Origin: Sisyra terminalis
Lineage: Eukaryota > Arthropoda > Insecta > Neuroptera > Sisyridae
Assembly: GCA_958496175.1 (NCBI GenBank)
Contig: OY292275.1
Coordinates: 46,081,701 to 46,145,700, forward strand
Direction: 5' to 3'
Length of the DNA stretch: 64,000 nt
Shown here in pieces: positions 36,909 through 48,572 of the stretch. The notes below the pieces were generated by a model. It had not been told where the DNA came from. It was given only the letters and a program-made list of their open reading frames with translations, and did not search any database. How positions within the stretch are numbered: position 1 is the first letter of the stretch; every line of letters starts with the position of its first letter. The translations under genes and the position numbers were made by a program.

Positions 36909-37141
36909 GGTTCAAGTTTCTTTTAGGTCGGTCAATATCTGGCAACGTTGTTGTATAATTTTCTATTTTGTTTTTATTATAATTCGCGAATAATAAATCG
37001 GCCTATAAAGAAATTTCGCCACAAAAGAGAAAATTATACCATATTAGAATTGAATTAACAGAAAATTGCGATTAGAATAAAAAACAAAGTTAAAAATGCA
37101 ATGTTATCAGATATTGACCGACCTAAAAGGGACCTGAGCCC
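36909..37141. mobile_element. palindromic MITE family P1, copy A
   Basis: Left GGTTCAAGTTTCTTTTAGGT and CGGTCAATATCTGGCAACGT; right CAGATATTGACCGACCTAAA followed by AGGGACCTGAGCCC. The whole 233 bp folds on itself, with TTTTCTATTTTG, TTCGCGAATAA and matching words on the other side. Copies B, C and D lie at 46305, 47468 and 44174. It is non-coding and sits 460 bp before a zipper exon. Confidence 0.85.
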
Positions 37142-37603
37142 AAAATTGATTCCTTAAATACTGCTGAGAATTACTGAATAGATAGCAATTTGACCAAACA
37201 GCAATTCGTCACTTTTTATATCATTAACATGTCCTCTCTTTCCATCACAAACGAGGACCATGTTTTCTTTCAACTTTTATATACTTCACATGTAATCAAA
37301 GGGATAAAAATATTTTAGTATCGCTAACTAATAATGGTGTTTTATTGCGTGAAAATTGTTCATAAATGATGATAATTTGATCTATTCTTATTGTTCAACA
37401 TTTAATAAGTTAGTTCATTGAAAAGCCATTATATCCAATCCTACTATGTCCAAATTACAATATAATCGATAGAAGTTTTTATAAATATATAGTTTTTGAA
37501 TAAATGATTTGTTGTATTTTGGTAAATTACAACATTTCAAAAAAAATCGTCCAATTTTGTAGCTATATTCAAAATTAATGGTTTATTATTTTCTCAATTT
37601 TAG

Positions 37604-37766
37604 GGTAAATTTATTCGTATCAATTTTGATGCATCAGGATACATCGCTGGTGCCAACATTGAAACGTACCTCCTGGAAAAGTCTCGAGCCATCAGGCAAG
37701 CTCGATCCGAACGCACTTTCCATATTTTCTATCAACTCCTAGCCGGAGCATCTGCCGAACAACGAA
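37604..37766 (+). CDS. zip: zipper exon, motor upper 50-kDa start
   Basis: Encodes 54 residues plus one base: [20 protein letters not shown], then [20 protein letters not shown] and [14 protein letters not shown]. It completes switch I (SSRFGKF across the junction) and covers the following strands and helix. The acceptor is TTTTAG and the donor is A/GTAAGA. Only a 55-bp intron separates it from the next exon, much shorter than the other introns of this gene. Confidence 0.97.
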
Positions 37767-37821
37767 GTAAGATAATATGAAAACGTTAAGAATTTTGAGT
37801 TAATTGATATTTTTTTTTCAG

Positions 37822-40800
37822 AGGAATTTATTTTGGAGGATCCAAAATCGTATCCGTTTTTGAGCCAGGATATGCAACCCGTTCCTGGCGTTGACGATGA
37901 AGCCGAGTTCCTTGCAACAGTGAAATCGATGAACATCATGGGAATGACCAATGAGGACTTTGCTTCCATTTTCCGTATAGTATCGGCAGTGATGCTTTTT
38001 GGAATGATGCAATTTAAACAAGATCGAAAATCTGATCAGGCTATCTTGCCTGATAATACAGTGGCGCAAAAAATTGCTCATTTACTTGGTTTGTCTGTGA
38101 CCCATATGACAACTGCGTTTTTAACACCTAATATTAAAGTTGGACGAGACTATGTAAAGAAATCCCAAACAAAGGAGCAAGTGGAATTTGCTGTTGAAGC
38201 AATTGCTAAGGCGTGTTACGAACGTATGTTCCGATGGTTGGTGACCCGAATCAATCGATCGTTGGGACGTACGAAACGCCAAGGAGCCAGCTTTATTGGC
38301 ATTTTGGATATTGCTGGATTTGAAATTTTCGAATTGAATTCCTTTGAACAACTGTGTATCAATTATACAAATGAAAAACTACAGCAACTTTTTAACCACA
38401 CTATGTTCATCTTGGAACAAGAAGAATACCAGCGTGAAGGAATTGAATGGAAATTCATCGATTTTGGACTTGATTTGCAACCAACAATTGATTTGATTGA
38501 TAAACCTATGGGAATTATGGCATTATTGGATGACGAATGTCTTTTGCCTACAACAACCGATAAAACTTTTGTAGAAAAACTTTTAATGGCCCATTCGGTG
38601 CATCCAAAATTCATGAAAGCTGATTTCCGAGGAAACGCCGATTTCGCCATCATTCATTATGCCGGCAAAGTTGATTATTCCGCTGAAAAATGGCTCGTGA
38701 AAAACATGGATCCATTGAATGAAAATGTCGTTTCTTTGTTACAAAACTCAACCGATCCATTCGTTGTACATATCTGGAAAGATGCTGAAATTGTTGGACG
38801 TGCCAAAGGTATGTTCCGAACCGTATCTGCCCTTTACAAAGGTCAATTGGCAAATCTTATGGATACGTTGCGTAATACAAATCCAAATTTCGTCCGTTGT
38901 ATTATTCCCAATCATGAAAAACGGGCTGGGAAAATCGACGCGGCTTTGGTACTAGACCAATTACGTTGTAATGGAGTTTTGGAAGGTATTCGTATTTGTC
39001 GCCAAGGTTTTCCAAATCGAATTCCATTCCAAGAGTTCCGACAACGTTATGAGTTGCTCACTCCTGATGTGATTTCCAAAGGCTTTATGGATGGAAAGAA
39101 AGCGTGCGAGAAAATGATTGATATTTTGGAGTTAGATACAAATTTATATCGCATTGGTCAATCAAAGATTTTCTTCCGTGCTGGAGTTTTGGCCCATTTA
39201 GAAGAAGAACGTGACTATAAAATTACAGATTTGATTGTCAACTTCCAAGCATTCTGCCGTGGATTTTTGGCTCGAAGAAACTATCAAAAACGAGTACAAC
39301 AATTAAACGCTATTCGTATTATTCAACGTAATTGTGCCGCGTATTTAAAACTAAGAAATTGGCAATGGTGGCGATTGTATACTAAAGTTAAACCTTTACT
39401 TGAAGTAACAAAACATGAAGAGAAATTGATGCAAAAGGAAGACGAATTGCGGCATGTGAAGGAAAAATTAGAACTGCACGAAAAAACTGCTCAAGAATAC
39501 GAGCGAAAATATCAGTTAGCCATGGAGGAAAAACTCCAAATCCATGAACAATTACAAGCCGAAACTGAACTCTGTGCCGAAGCGGAAGAAGCTCGCATTC
39601 GTTTAGCCGCTCGCAAACAAGAACTCGAAGAAGTATTGCATGAAATGGAAGCTCGCGTTGAAGAAGAAGAAGAACGTGCAGCAGCTTTAATGAATGAAAA
39701 GAAAAAGCTTCAACTCACCATCCAAGATTTGGAGGAACAACTCGAAGAAGAAGAAGGTGCACGCCAAAAACTCCAACTTGAAAAAGTCCAGTGTGACGCC
39801 CGCTTGAAGAAACTCGAAGAAGAATTGGCGCAAAGTGACGACACCAACCAAAAATTGGTCAAAGAAAAGAAAGTCCTCGAAGAACGTGCCGCAGACTTGT
39901 CGCAAACTCTTGCCGAAGAAGAAGAAAAAGCCAAGCATTTATTAAAACTCAAAGCGAAACATGAATCAACCATTTCTGAACTAGAAGAACGTATCCGAAA
40001 AGATCACCAACAACGTCAAGAAGCGGACCGAACCAAACGTAAAGTGGAAACCGAAGTGAACGATTTACGTGAGCAATTAACCGAACGGCGAGCCCAACTT
40101 GAAGAGTTGCAAACGGCTTTGGGAAAACGTGAGGAAGAATTGACACAAGCATTGCTTCGAGTCGATGAAGAAAGTGCTGCAAAATCACAAGCGCAAAAAG
40201 CACTCCGTGAATTAGAATCTCAATTAGCTGAGTTGCAAGAAGATTTGGAGGCAGAAAAAGTTGCCAGAAATAAGGCAGAGAAAAATCGACGTGATTTAAA
40301 TGAAGAATTGGAGGCCTTGAAGAACGAATTGTTAGATTCATTGGACTCAACTGCTGCACAACAAGAATTACGCAGCAAACGTGAACAAGAATTGGCAACG
40401 TTGAAGAAAACATTAGAAGAAGAAACCCAAGTCCATGAAGTTACTTTGGCTGATATGCGTCACAAGCATACACAAGAACTTGCGGCTGTTACTGAACAGT
40501 TAGAAGGAGCCCGCAAAACGAAAGCTTCGTTAGAAAAGTCGAAACAGAGTTTGGAAGCCGAAAATGCAGATTTAGCCACGGAATTACGTAGTGTTGGCGC
40601 TAGCAGACAAGAAAGCGAGCGTAGACGTAAACAAGCTGAAGCTCAATTGGCCGAAATCCAAGCGAAATTGAATGAAGTCGAACGTGCACGCAGCGAATTT
40701 TCTGAACGTGTTATCAAACTACAAAATGAAGCAGAATTAATTAGCCAACAACTCGAAGAAGCTGAACTACGGGCGTCAGCCGCGACCAAGTCACAGGGTA

Positions 40801-42652
40801 CCATTGAAGCTCAACTATCCGAAACTCAATTAGCCTTAGAAGAAGAAACGAAACAAAAATTAGCACTTAGTTCTCAACTACGTCAATTAGAAACCGAAAA
40901 AGAAGCGTTACGAGATCAAATCGAAGAAGAAGAAACAGCCAAGCGTAATCTAGAAAAACAACTAGTTGCCGTCACCGTCCAATTGGCCGAAGCTAAGAAA
41001 CGAGCGGAAGATGAAACCGAACAAATCGCCGCCTTGGAAGAAAGTCGAAAGAAATTGTTGAAAGACCTCGAAGCTTTGCAACGCCAAGTCGAAGAACTGC
41101 AAGCCACCAACGACAAACTAGATAAAAGCAAGAAGAAAATCCAAGCGGAATTAGAAGATGCTAATATTGACTTGGAAGTGCAACGAGCTAAGGTAATCGA
41201 ATTGGAGAAAAAGCAAAAGAATTTCGATAAAGTTTTAGCCGAAGAAAAAGCAGTCAGTGACCAAATTGCTCAGGAGCGCGATGCCGCTGAACGGGAAGCA
41301 CGTGAAAAGGAAACTCGTGTACTTTCATTGACACGTGAATTGGATGAAGCAAGTGATAAGATTGAGGAATTGGAACGTGTCCGAAGACAATTGCAAGGTG
41401 AACTTGACGATCTTGTTAATAGTCAAGGAACAGCCGATAAAAACGTTCATGAATTGGAAAAGGCTAAGCGTGCATTGGAAAGTCAATTATCTGAGTTGCG
41501 AGCTCAAAATGAAGAATTAGAAGATGAACTTCAGTTGACTGAGGATGCTAAATTGCGCTTGGAAGTCAATATGCAAGCTTTACGTACCCAATTTGAACGG
41601 GACGTTCAAGCCAAGGAAGAACAAGCAGAAGAAAAACGTCGTGGTCTAAACAAGCAAATCAGAGATTTGGAGGCTGAGTTGGACGAAGAACGGAAACAAC
41701 GCACGGCCGCAATGGCATTGCGTAAGAAGTTAGAAGGGGATTTGAAAGAATCGGAGGCTCAATTGGAAATGCATAATAAAGTGAAAGAAGATGCTTTAAA
41801 ACAATTGCGACGTTTACAAGCTCAGTGCAAAGATGCTCAACGCGATGCCGAAGAAGCACGCGCCAGCCGTGATGAATTAGCCGCCCTTAGTAAAGAAACT
41901 GAACGCCGATTGAAATCGCTTGAAGCCGAATTGTTACAAACCAGCGAAGACCTAGCCGCTTCCGAGCGAGCTCGTCGAACCGCTGAAAGCGAACGTGACG
42001 AACTACAAGAAGAAATCAACTCAAATTCCAACAAAGGCACCGTCCTCGTCGACGAAAAACGGCGTTTGGAAGCACGAATCTCCGCTTTGGAAGAAGAACT
42101 CGAAGAAGAGCAAAGCAACAATGAAGTCTTAATCGACCGAACTCGCAAAGCTCAGTTATCAATCGACCAACTAACTACAGAATTGGCCGCAGAAAGATCA
42201 ACCACTCAAAAACTAGAATCGGCTCGTGTACTCTTAGATCGCCAAAACAAAGAATTGAAAGCAAAATTATCTGAAATCGAAACAGCACAGCGAACGCGTA
42301 CCAAGGCAACAATTGCATCTCTTGAAAGTAAAATCGCCAACTTGGAAGAACAATTGGAAGTGGAAGCGAAAGAACGATTTGCGCAGCAGAAGATCAGCCG
42401 CAAGTTAGACAAACGTCTCAAAGAGATGACACTGCAATTGGAAGATGAGCGACGACACGCCGACCAATACAAAGAACAAGCCGAAAAAATAAATCAACGA
42501 ATCAAAGTACTTAAGCGACAATTAGACGAGGCCGAGGAAGAAACCAGTCGGGAAAAAGCGCAGAAACGTAAAGCTCAACGCGACTATGAAGACATGTTAG
42601 AATCGCACGAGTCGATGACGAGAGAAATAAATAATCTTAAAAACAAACTTAG
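37822..42652 (+). CDS. zip: zipper main exon: rest of motor, lever arm and coiled-coil rod
   Basis: A 4,831-base exon with about 1,609 codons. Landmarks: switch II and relay region ([17 protein letters not shown], near 38305-38355); actin-binding loop 2 at 38796-38813; [20 protein letters not shown] (reactive-helix approach, near 38867); SH helices and converter to about 39230; IQ motif 1 for the essential light chain ([15 protein letters not shown], near 39247); IQ motif 2 for the regulatory light chain ([16 protein letters not shown], near 39316); then about 1,080 residues of heptad coiled coil. Oddities: loop 2 lacks about 15 residues, and the ECWF block reads ECLL. The reading frame is open throughout. 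Donor AG/GTAAGT. Long open frames on the other strand across the rod are mirror images of the Glu/Lys/Leu-rich codons. Confidence 0.98.
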
Positions 42653-43825
42653 GTAAGTTAATTTTCGTTTTGTTTTTTATCAACCATTTAGACTTTTAGA
42701 ATTTAAACCAGTCCTTTAGCATATAATTTGGAAGATGCGATTGTATGACAAAACAGAACATGCCATATTTATGTCGTTTACGTTCAATTTCGTTTGTATT
42801 ATTTTCGATTTGCTTATCTCTCAATTGTACTTTTCGCGAGTTTCGAACACATAACGTGCATAGTTCGAGTTTTACTAGTGATCAACTATTTTGTTGATGT
42901 TATGTTTTGTCTAACCACAAAAAAATGTCAATTTATTGAAGCCAAATTACCAATTTTACATTATTAGAGAATACTGTTTTTCTGTAGAATTTCATAAATT
43001 TTTTGTTGATTCATCGTACAATTGGTCTTATTAAATAATATTTTATTCATCAATTCACTTAAATATCTATAGTAATTTTTAAAATAGTTTTTATTGTTGT
43101 TTTTCATCTTTTCAAATAGCAGTAGTAAAATGTGATATATGTACATATAAACTTTTAAAAATACAAGAAATTCAAATTTTAGATTTTTTTTTCTATAATG
43201 AATGGAAATTAGGGTACTTGAAATTTAGAAGTTCAAGAAGGAAATACGTACAATTAGTAATTCGATTTATTTATTTATACATATCACTTGATTCTCTTAA
43301 GGTTGTTTAGAAGAAAATCACAAGTAATGATAAAAATTTGAAATTAATACTATAGGTAGTCAACTATTTGAGCTATGTCTCTGTAAAATTTCAATTCGAT
43401 TTGGGACTTATTAACGGAATAAAAAATCGTAAAGATGCGTAATTTTGAACCGCTTAACACAGGGTAAATGGAGAAAGTTATACGTGATCGCAATCAACTC
43501 GTGATAGCTCTTTTCGTAGTTTGAACTTTTTTTGAAAAAATAGCGATGCATTCTTTGAAATATTTCTCGTCGATTAATACCAAAATTATCAACATTTGGG
43601 GGTTTCTAAGGAAAATATTTCAACATAAATATAAAAAAAACGCGTTAAAATTAAATCCGAAGGCTTAAAAGCTTGGCAGAAATATCTACAACACTTACTT
43701 ATGAGTATAGAGAAATCCCCCTTGTTCTCATAATTTCCCAACGCACTTCTAAACAACCCTAAACCTAGTACATACTAGTAGACATATTACTCGGTTTTGG
43801 TTTCTGAGACGTGTCCGAGGTTGAA

Positions 43826-44051
43826 AAGTGTTTCTTAACCAGGAGTGCCCGCACCCTTAGGGATGCAAGTAGTGGTTTTGGGGGTGCGCGAAAAGCCCTT
43901 AACAATATCAATTTTTAAATTTTGAATACTAAATTTCGCAAAAAATGTATTTTTCTATACCAAAATATCAAAACATATTTTTCAATGGGGTGCGGGGAAC
44001 TATTTCCAGATTCTAAAGAGTTGTGGCTCATTTAAAAGGTGAAAAACACTG
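43826..44051. mobile_element. putative hAT-type MITE
   Basis: AGTGTTTCTTAACCAGGAGT at the left and AAGGTGAAAAACACTG at the right are inverted over about 15 bp. The internal GTGCCCGCACCC and GGGGTGCGGGGAACT blocks are also complementary. It ends only 9 bp before the next hAT MITE. Target duplication not clear. Confidence 0.5.
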
Positions 44052-44060
44052 TTTATAGAC

Positions 44061-44549
44061 CAGGGGTCGGCAACCTTTAATGAGTAAAAAGTCATTTTTT
44101 CCCGATGTGATCAATTAATTTTCAATGAGGACAAATAAAAGTAAATACATCAATAATATGTATTAGAGAAAATTGCTCATGTCTTTTAGAATTATAAAAT
44201 CAGGCAATGTTGCATTTTCTACTTTGTATTTTGTACAGAATTCAAGATTTTTTTGTTAATTTAATTCTAATATAGTACAATTTTCTCTTTTATGGCTAAA
44301 TTTTCTATTTTGGGTCGATTTATTTTCGAATTAAAATCAAAGTACTTTTGTCAGATTTGACGGTTCTAAGAAGGACATGAACCGAAAAAAAATACATCGG
44401 TTATCTGCTCTGAAGCATATATGATATGTAATTTGACAATCGAAATGATTCATTAATTGTTGTTAATTGTTAATGGAACTACTCAATAGCCACAAATGTG
44501 ATACTATTGAGCCGCATGCGGCTCGCGAGCTGCGAATTGCCGACCCTTG
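44061..44549. mobile_element. hAT-type MITE hosting a P1 copy
   Basis: Left CAGGGGTCGGCAACCTTT and right AATTGCCGACCCTTG are inverted and match the common hAT end CAGGGGTCGGCAACC. The right subterminal region has the typical GAGCCGCATGCGGCTCGCGA. Flanks TTATAGAC and CTATAGAA agree at 6 of 8 bases. A palindromic P1 copy is inserted at 44174-44384. Confidence 0.8.
44174..44384. mobile_element. palindromic MITE family P1, copy D (nested)
   Basis: Reads CTCATGTCTTTTAGAATTAT then CAGGCAATGTTGCATTTTCT, through TTTTGGGTCGATTTATTTTC, to CTAAGAAGGACATGAACC. The order of blocks is that of copies A-C, with more substitutions. It lies entirely inside the hAT MITE at 44061-44549, so it inserted later than that element. 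Confidence 0.7.
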
Positions 44550-46304
44550 CTATAGAAAAATCCCTGTCTACAAATCTATTACGAGACCAAAAATCGTAGG
44601 TCTAAAGTCGGAATTGTAGACTTTAGGAGTCAGCATGCAACGTTAGGTATGTTGTGAAAAATTTTCACATGTGGACGTCACTCTTGTCTATATATGTCTA
44701 TGATTATGTCGTTCATGGGAGGTTGCGAAGATAAGATTGAAAAAAATTCACATTGTTGCTAGATGAGACAAATAACACTGTCTATAGGTCAATGGATAAT
44801 AATATATGTTTTATGAGACTCAATTTCTTCTTTATTACAATAAATTTTTTCGGAAATAAATAAAATACTTATCAATGTCTATAGATAGCCTCTAAACAAA
44901 TCGAGCAACATGATCTACTAATGTGTACTAGGCTTTACTCGATTCATTTCTCACCTTATACAATCAACGTACTTAATTCACCCATTAATTTTATTCACTC
45001 GACTTATTCACTCAAGAGTGTACAAAGAGTTAACTATCTATTTTTTCCATTGTTGTACGAGAAAGAACTAAAATAAAATCGTTTTGAAAAGGCTTCAATA
45101 TTTGCGTTCTAAAGGCAAGAAAGATACAATTTTTAACAGTTTAAACTATTCAAAATACTTTTTTACAAATAGTTTTTTTTTTTTTTTTTTAAAAACGAAT
45201 TAAACTATTTTAAGAACTATAACTTACTCATTTCATGAAAATTATATTATTTATAAACATCGAAAATCGATATTTTCTTTCGGCCCACTTTCCGACAAAT
45301 ACACTTTAGATTGTGTAGTTTAAAATTCAGTGTTTCTTGATGGGCATAATAGATTTTGACCAAGAAATATGGAAACCTTCGAAACCTACTTTCGAAGCAA
45401 AAAGATACTCGAATTTGAAAAGAAGAAACAATTTAAATTTATCTCAAAAATATTATCACAGTACATTTATTGATTGGCTTCAATAAGTTATCCTTACGAA
45501 CCATATAAATTGGATAGGGCTGGTTTAAATCAAAGAAAACATGTACAGTTTTTCTTTTGATGTAATTATTTCATTCTGTTTTTCTTATGATTTTGTGATG
45601 AAAAAGCGACATTTAGCTCTTATGCACTTATCGATTTAAAGTTTAGTTAAATACGACGAGGAAAATGGTTCATGGAATTAAAATTGTTCTCATTTGAGAT
45701 ATGTTTGTGTTGTTTCTGTTGCATGCATGCACTACTTGACCAAAAAAAAAATACTAATAAAAAACATAAAAATCAATCAACCACCCAATAAAAATCTTCA
45801 GCAGAAAACCAGGATCGTCCGCCAACAAACAAACTACGTAGGTAACTCAGAGTTTTGCTAGTATAAAACTGTTAATGTTTTTCAGTTGGGAAAGCATGGA
45901 TCGTAGTAGAAAACCCAATATATTGCTCGATCGCTATGAATTTTACCAAATGTAAATATTATACAATCAAATTTCATGTAGATGTGCAATTTTTTAACGA
46001 CAAGCAATAGTTTACGTAGCAAGTAGTGCTTTTTAAAATCGGGTTTGTTATAGAAAAGGAAAAGAAGGATACTTATTATTAAATTATATTAGACTCGTAA
46101 GATTCAATCACACTTGAAAAATACCGACGTTTATCTTTGTAATTACTTTTAATTGCAACAAAAATGTTTGATATTAAGTACCTTCTTTAATTTGTGTAGA
46201 AATATTTTAGATTTTTGCTAAATGTCTTAGTAAATAGAAAGAATACTAAGTGCGTTTCAAAGTAAATTATAATTTCAAAAGTGTAAAAATAGACTTAATG
46301 GTTT

Positions 46305-46522
46305 CGGTTCTTTTTATAGATCGGTCAAATCTGGCAACGTTGCATTTTCTGGTTTGCTTCTTTATTCTATTCGCAACTTTCTATTAATTCAATTCTATTA
46401 TGATATTTTTTTTCTTTTGTGGCTAAATTTTCACAATGGGCTGATTTATTCGTGATTTAAAGTAAAAACAAAGCAAAAATGCAACGTTGCCAGATGTTGT
46501 CCAACCTAAAAGGGACATGAGA
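46305..46522. mobile_element. palindromic MITE family P1, copy B
   Basis: Left GGTTCTTTTTATAGATCGGT and CAAATCTGGCAACGTTGC; right GCAACGTTGCCAGATGTTGT then CCAACCTAAAAGGGACATGA. It pairs with itself over most of its length. The closest match in the window is copy C. Confidence 0.8.
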
Positions 46523-46718
46523 CGACTCAATAACTTAACGTAACTTCATTATTTTATTTAAAACAATTCTATTGTGATTTAGTACAATGGTGCATGATCA
46601 AGAAGTATATTGAATGAGTGTTAAAATCTTTTGGAGGATATGTTCTTAAAATGACAGTGTCTTTTGGATTTCTACTTCAGCATAATGCTTCCCTTTCATC
46701 GAAAAATATTATTAAAAA

Positions 46719-46958
46719 CAGTGACTTAGCGTGCGTTTTCGCCGCCCGGGACCGGAAATTCGCCGCCCCCATTTTCATCATTGATCAAGAAAATTAGTAA
46801 AAAGTAAAATGGCTTTAATTTCTTTAATTATTCATAAATGTACTTTTCTTGTTTTTCTTAAAGCAATTTTTTTATAGAACTATTAATATCAATATGCCAC
46901 ATTTTTATGTGCCGCCCGAGGCCATAGCCGCCCTTGCAACCCTCGCGTTACGCTACTG
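46719..46958. mobile_element. hAT-type MITE with exact 8-bp target duplication
   Basis: ATTAAAAA flanks the element exactly at 46711-46718 and 46959-46966. Ends CAGTGACTTAGCGTGCG and CGCGTTACGCTACTG are inverted repeats. The subterminal GCCGCCCGGGACC and GCCGCCCGAGGCC blocks make it much more GC-rich than its surroundings. 240 bp, non-coding. Confidence 0.85.
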
Positions 46959-47467
46959 ATTAAAAATCACATTTACGATGGGAGGCTGTTCAGTGTTTTA
47001 ATTTATAGTTCCAAAACTTTTTGAAGTACGGAAGCTTATTTTGTGCAGTTGTTTTTTTTTTTCATATCGATAATTCTCATATTTCTTTTAGTATGGGTAA
47101 AAATGACGAATATACTTCACTAAACACGTCAAACTATCAAAATAAAACACAGTGGTGATTATCTGATCAGATATAACGAATTCTTTATGAATTATTCCAT
47201 TCAAATTAAAGTAATTAATTTAATAACTTTTGATTTTTCCAAAAGATTTTTAACACTAGGCTCATTTAATTGATTCTTTTCCTTTCGAGCTGATTTTTAA
47301 TTTCTTGAGGGTCGTTCTTGAATATGGAGATCTGCACCATTTTTGATTCTCATTTTTTACGAACAAGCTAGTCTTTTTATGAAAAAGCGAAAAGCATAAA
47401 TAGTTCTTATCGTTTTTATTTGGATTTAAAAAATATGCTCAATTTGTTCTAATTTGATCAGAATTAA

Positions 47468-47702
47468 GGGCTCGAGTTTCTTTTAGAACAGTCAAATTTG
47501 GCAACGTTGCATTTTCTACTTTGTTTTTTATTCCAATCGCCATTTTTTGTGTTATTTTTTTTAATTCAGTTCTAATACGATATAATTTTTTCTTTTGTGG
47601 CTATATTTTCATTATGGGCTGATTTTTTCGCGAATTAAATAAAAAAACAAAGTATAAAATGCAACGTTGCCAGATTTACCTGTTTTAAAACGGGCTTGAA
47701 CC
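47468..47702. mobile_element. palindromic MITE family P1, copy C
   Basis: Left GGGCTCGAGTTTCTTTTAGA and GTCAAATTTGGCAACGTTGC; right GCAACGTTGCCAGATTTACC then TTTTAAAACGGGCTTGAACCC. The inverted repeats run nearly the whole 235 bp. It ends 154 bp before the last zipper exon. Confidence 0.8.
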
Positions 47703-47856
47703 CAAATATCAGTGAAGAATGTGGCGCTCAATTGAGACAGCTATCAACAGATGGCACCACTAAAATGAAAAAAAAAAACTAAACTTTGAAACGCACCGTA
47801 TAAATTTTCTATTTTAAATGTTTTTGTGCTAATTGTTTTTATTTCTTTTTTAATAG

Positions 47857-47998
47857 ACGCACAGGTCCCGGCATGGGTGGACTTTCATCGTCACGTCTTC
47901 GTGGTTCTCTTCCGGCTGGAAGCAGTGGCGGCGGTGGTTCTGGAGACGATTCAACCACTCAAGACGATACATTCGACGGCGAAGATGGGCCAAATTAA
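47857..47998 (+). CDS. zip: zipper last coding exon, non-helical tailpiece
   Basis: Encodes 46 residues and a TAA stop. It starts with the base completing the split Arg codon, then TGPGMGGLSSSRLRGSLPAG, a Gly-Ser run, and ends DDTFDGEDGPN. This matches the insect zipper tailpiece pattern (Arg-Thr-Gly, Ser-rich basic segment, acidic DGED end). In this family the tailpiece controls filament assembly and carries phosphorylation sites. The acceptor is TAATAG at 47856. Total coding length in the window is 5,508 bases, an exact multiple of three. Confidence 0.95.
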
Positions 47999-48013
47999 AT
48001 TATTTCCTTTAAC

Positions 48014-48572
48014 AATAAATATATTATAAATAATAATTTTTTATTTCTTCTAAAGTTAATCAATATCCAACAGATATTTTGTGTAAATAATATGCGGCAT
48101 AAATGCTTGTGTGACATAAAGCAAAAATATCTTAAACCAAGTAAAATGAGAAGAAAAAAATTGAAAATTTACATATTTTAAGTACAGAACTTTACTTTGG
48201 TGTATTAAATATTTATTTTCGATCGTATCGAGAACTTATTTTTCTTTTGTATTTTTTTTAATATTAATTTCCTCTGCATTTTGTATTACTCTGATCATAA
48301 AAAAACATTGATTGATAGGACTTTGATAGCCATAATAATATTAATAATAAATAATAATAAAATAATTAAGAACAATAATAATATATAAATATAATAATTA
48401 TAGTAATGATATATTTTATTAACGAAAATAAAAAAGGCCATGTTGTATTTTTCACGGGTGATAACATGATTTAAGAACATTTTCATGTAAAACAATCATT
48501 ATCTTTTGCTTCAAAATGCAATATTCTATGAACTTTTTTAACCAATAGTAGCAAGAAAAAAGAAAGAATAAA
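48014..48572 (+). promoter_or_regulatory. zip: candidate zipper 3' UTR with poly(A) signals
   Basis: An AATAAA hexamer lies 15 bases after the zipper stop (48014-48019). Further AATAAA copies follow in AT-rich sequence, for example near 48347 and at 48567-48572. The first is unusually close to the stop, so the later ones may be the used sites. Transcript ends cannot be fixed from sequence alone. Confidence 0.35.

Larger units (their letters stand above)
42653..47856 (+). other. zip: zipper last intron, 5.2 kb
   Basis: Donor GTAAGT, acceptor TTTAATAG. Occupied by two hAT MITEs at 43.8-44.5 kb, palindromic P1 copies B, C and D, and a GC-rich hAT MITE at 46.7 kb. The stretches 42.7-43.8 and 44.6-46.3 kb show only AT-rich sequence. 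Confidence 0.85.

Noticed and set aside
39687..42472. Several open frames of 60-150 codons on the - strand across the myosin rod
   Set aside because: They are antisense mirrors of the Glu/Lys/Gln-rich zipper codons (giving Phe/Leu/Ser-rich peptides) and have no independent support.
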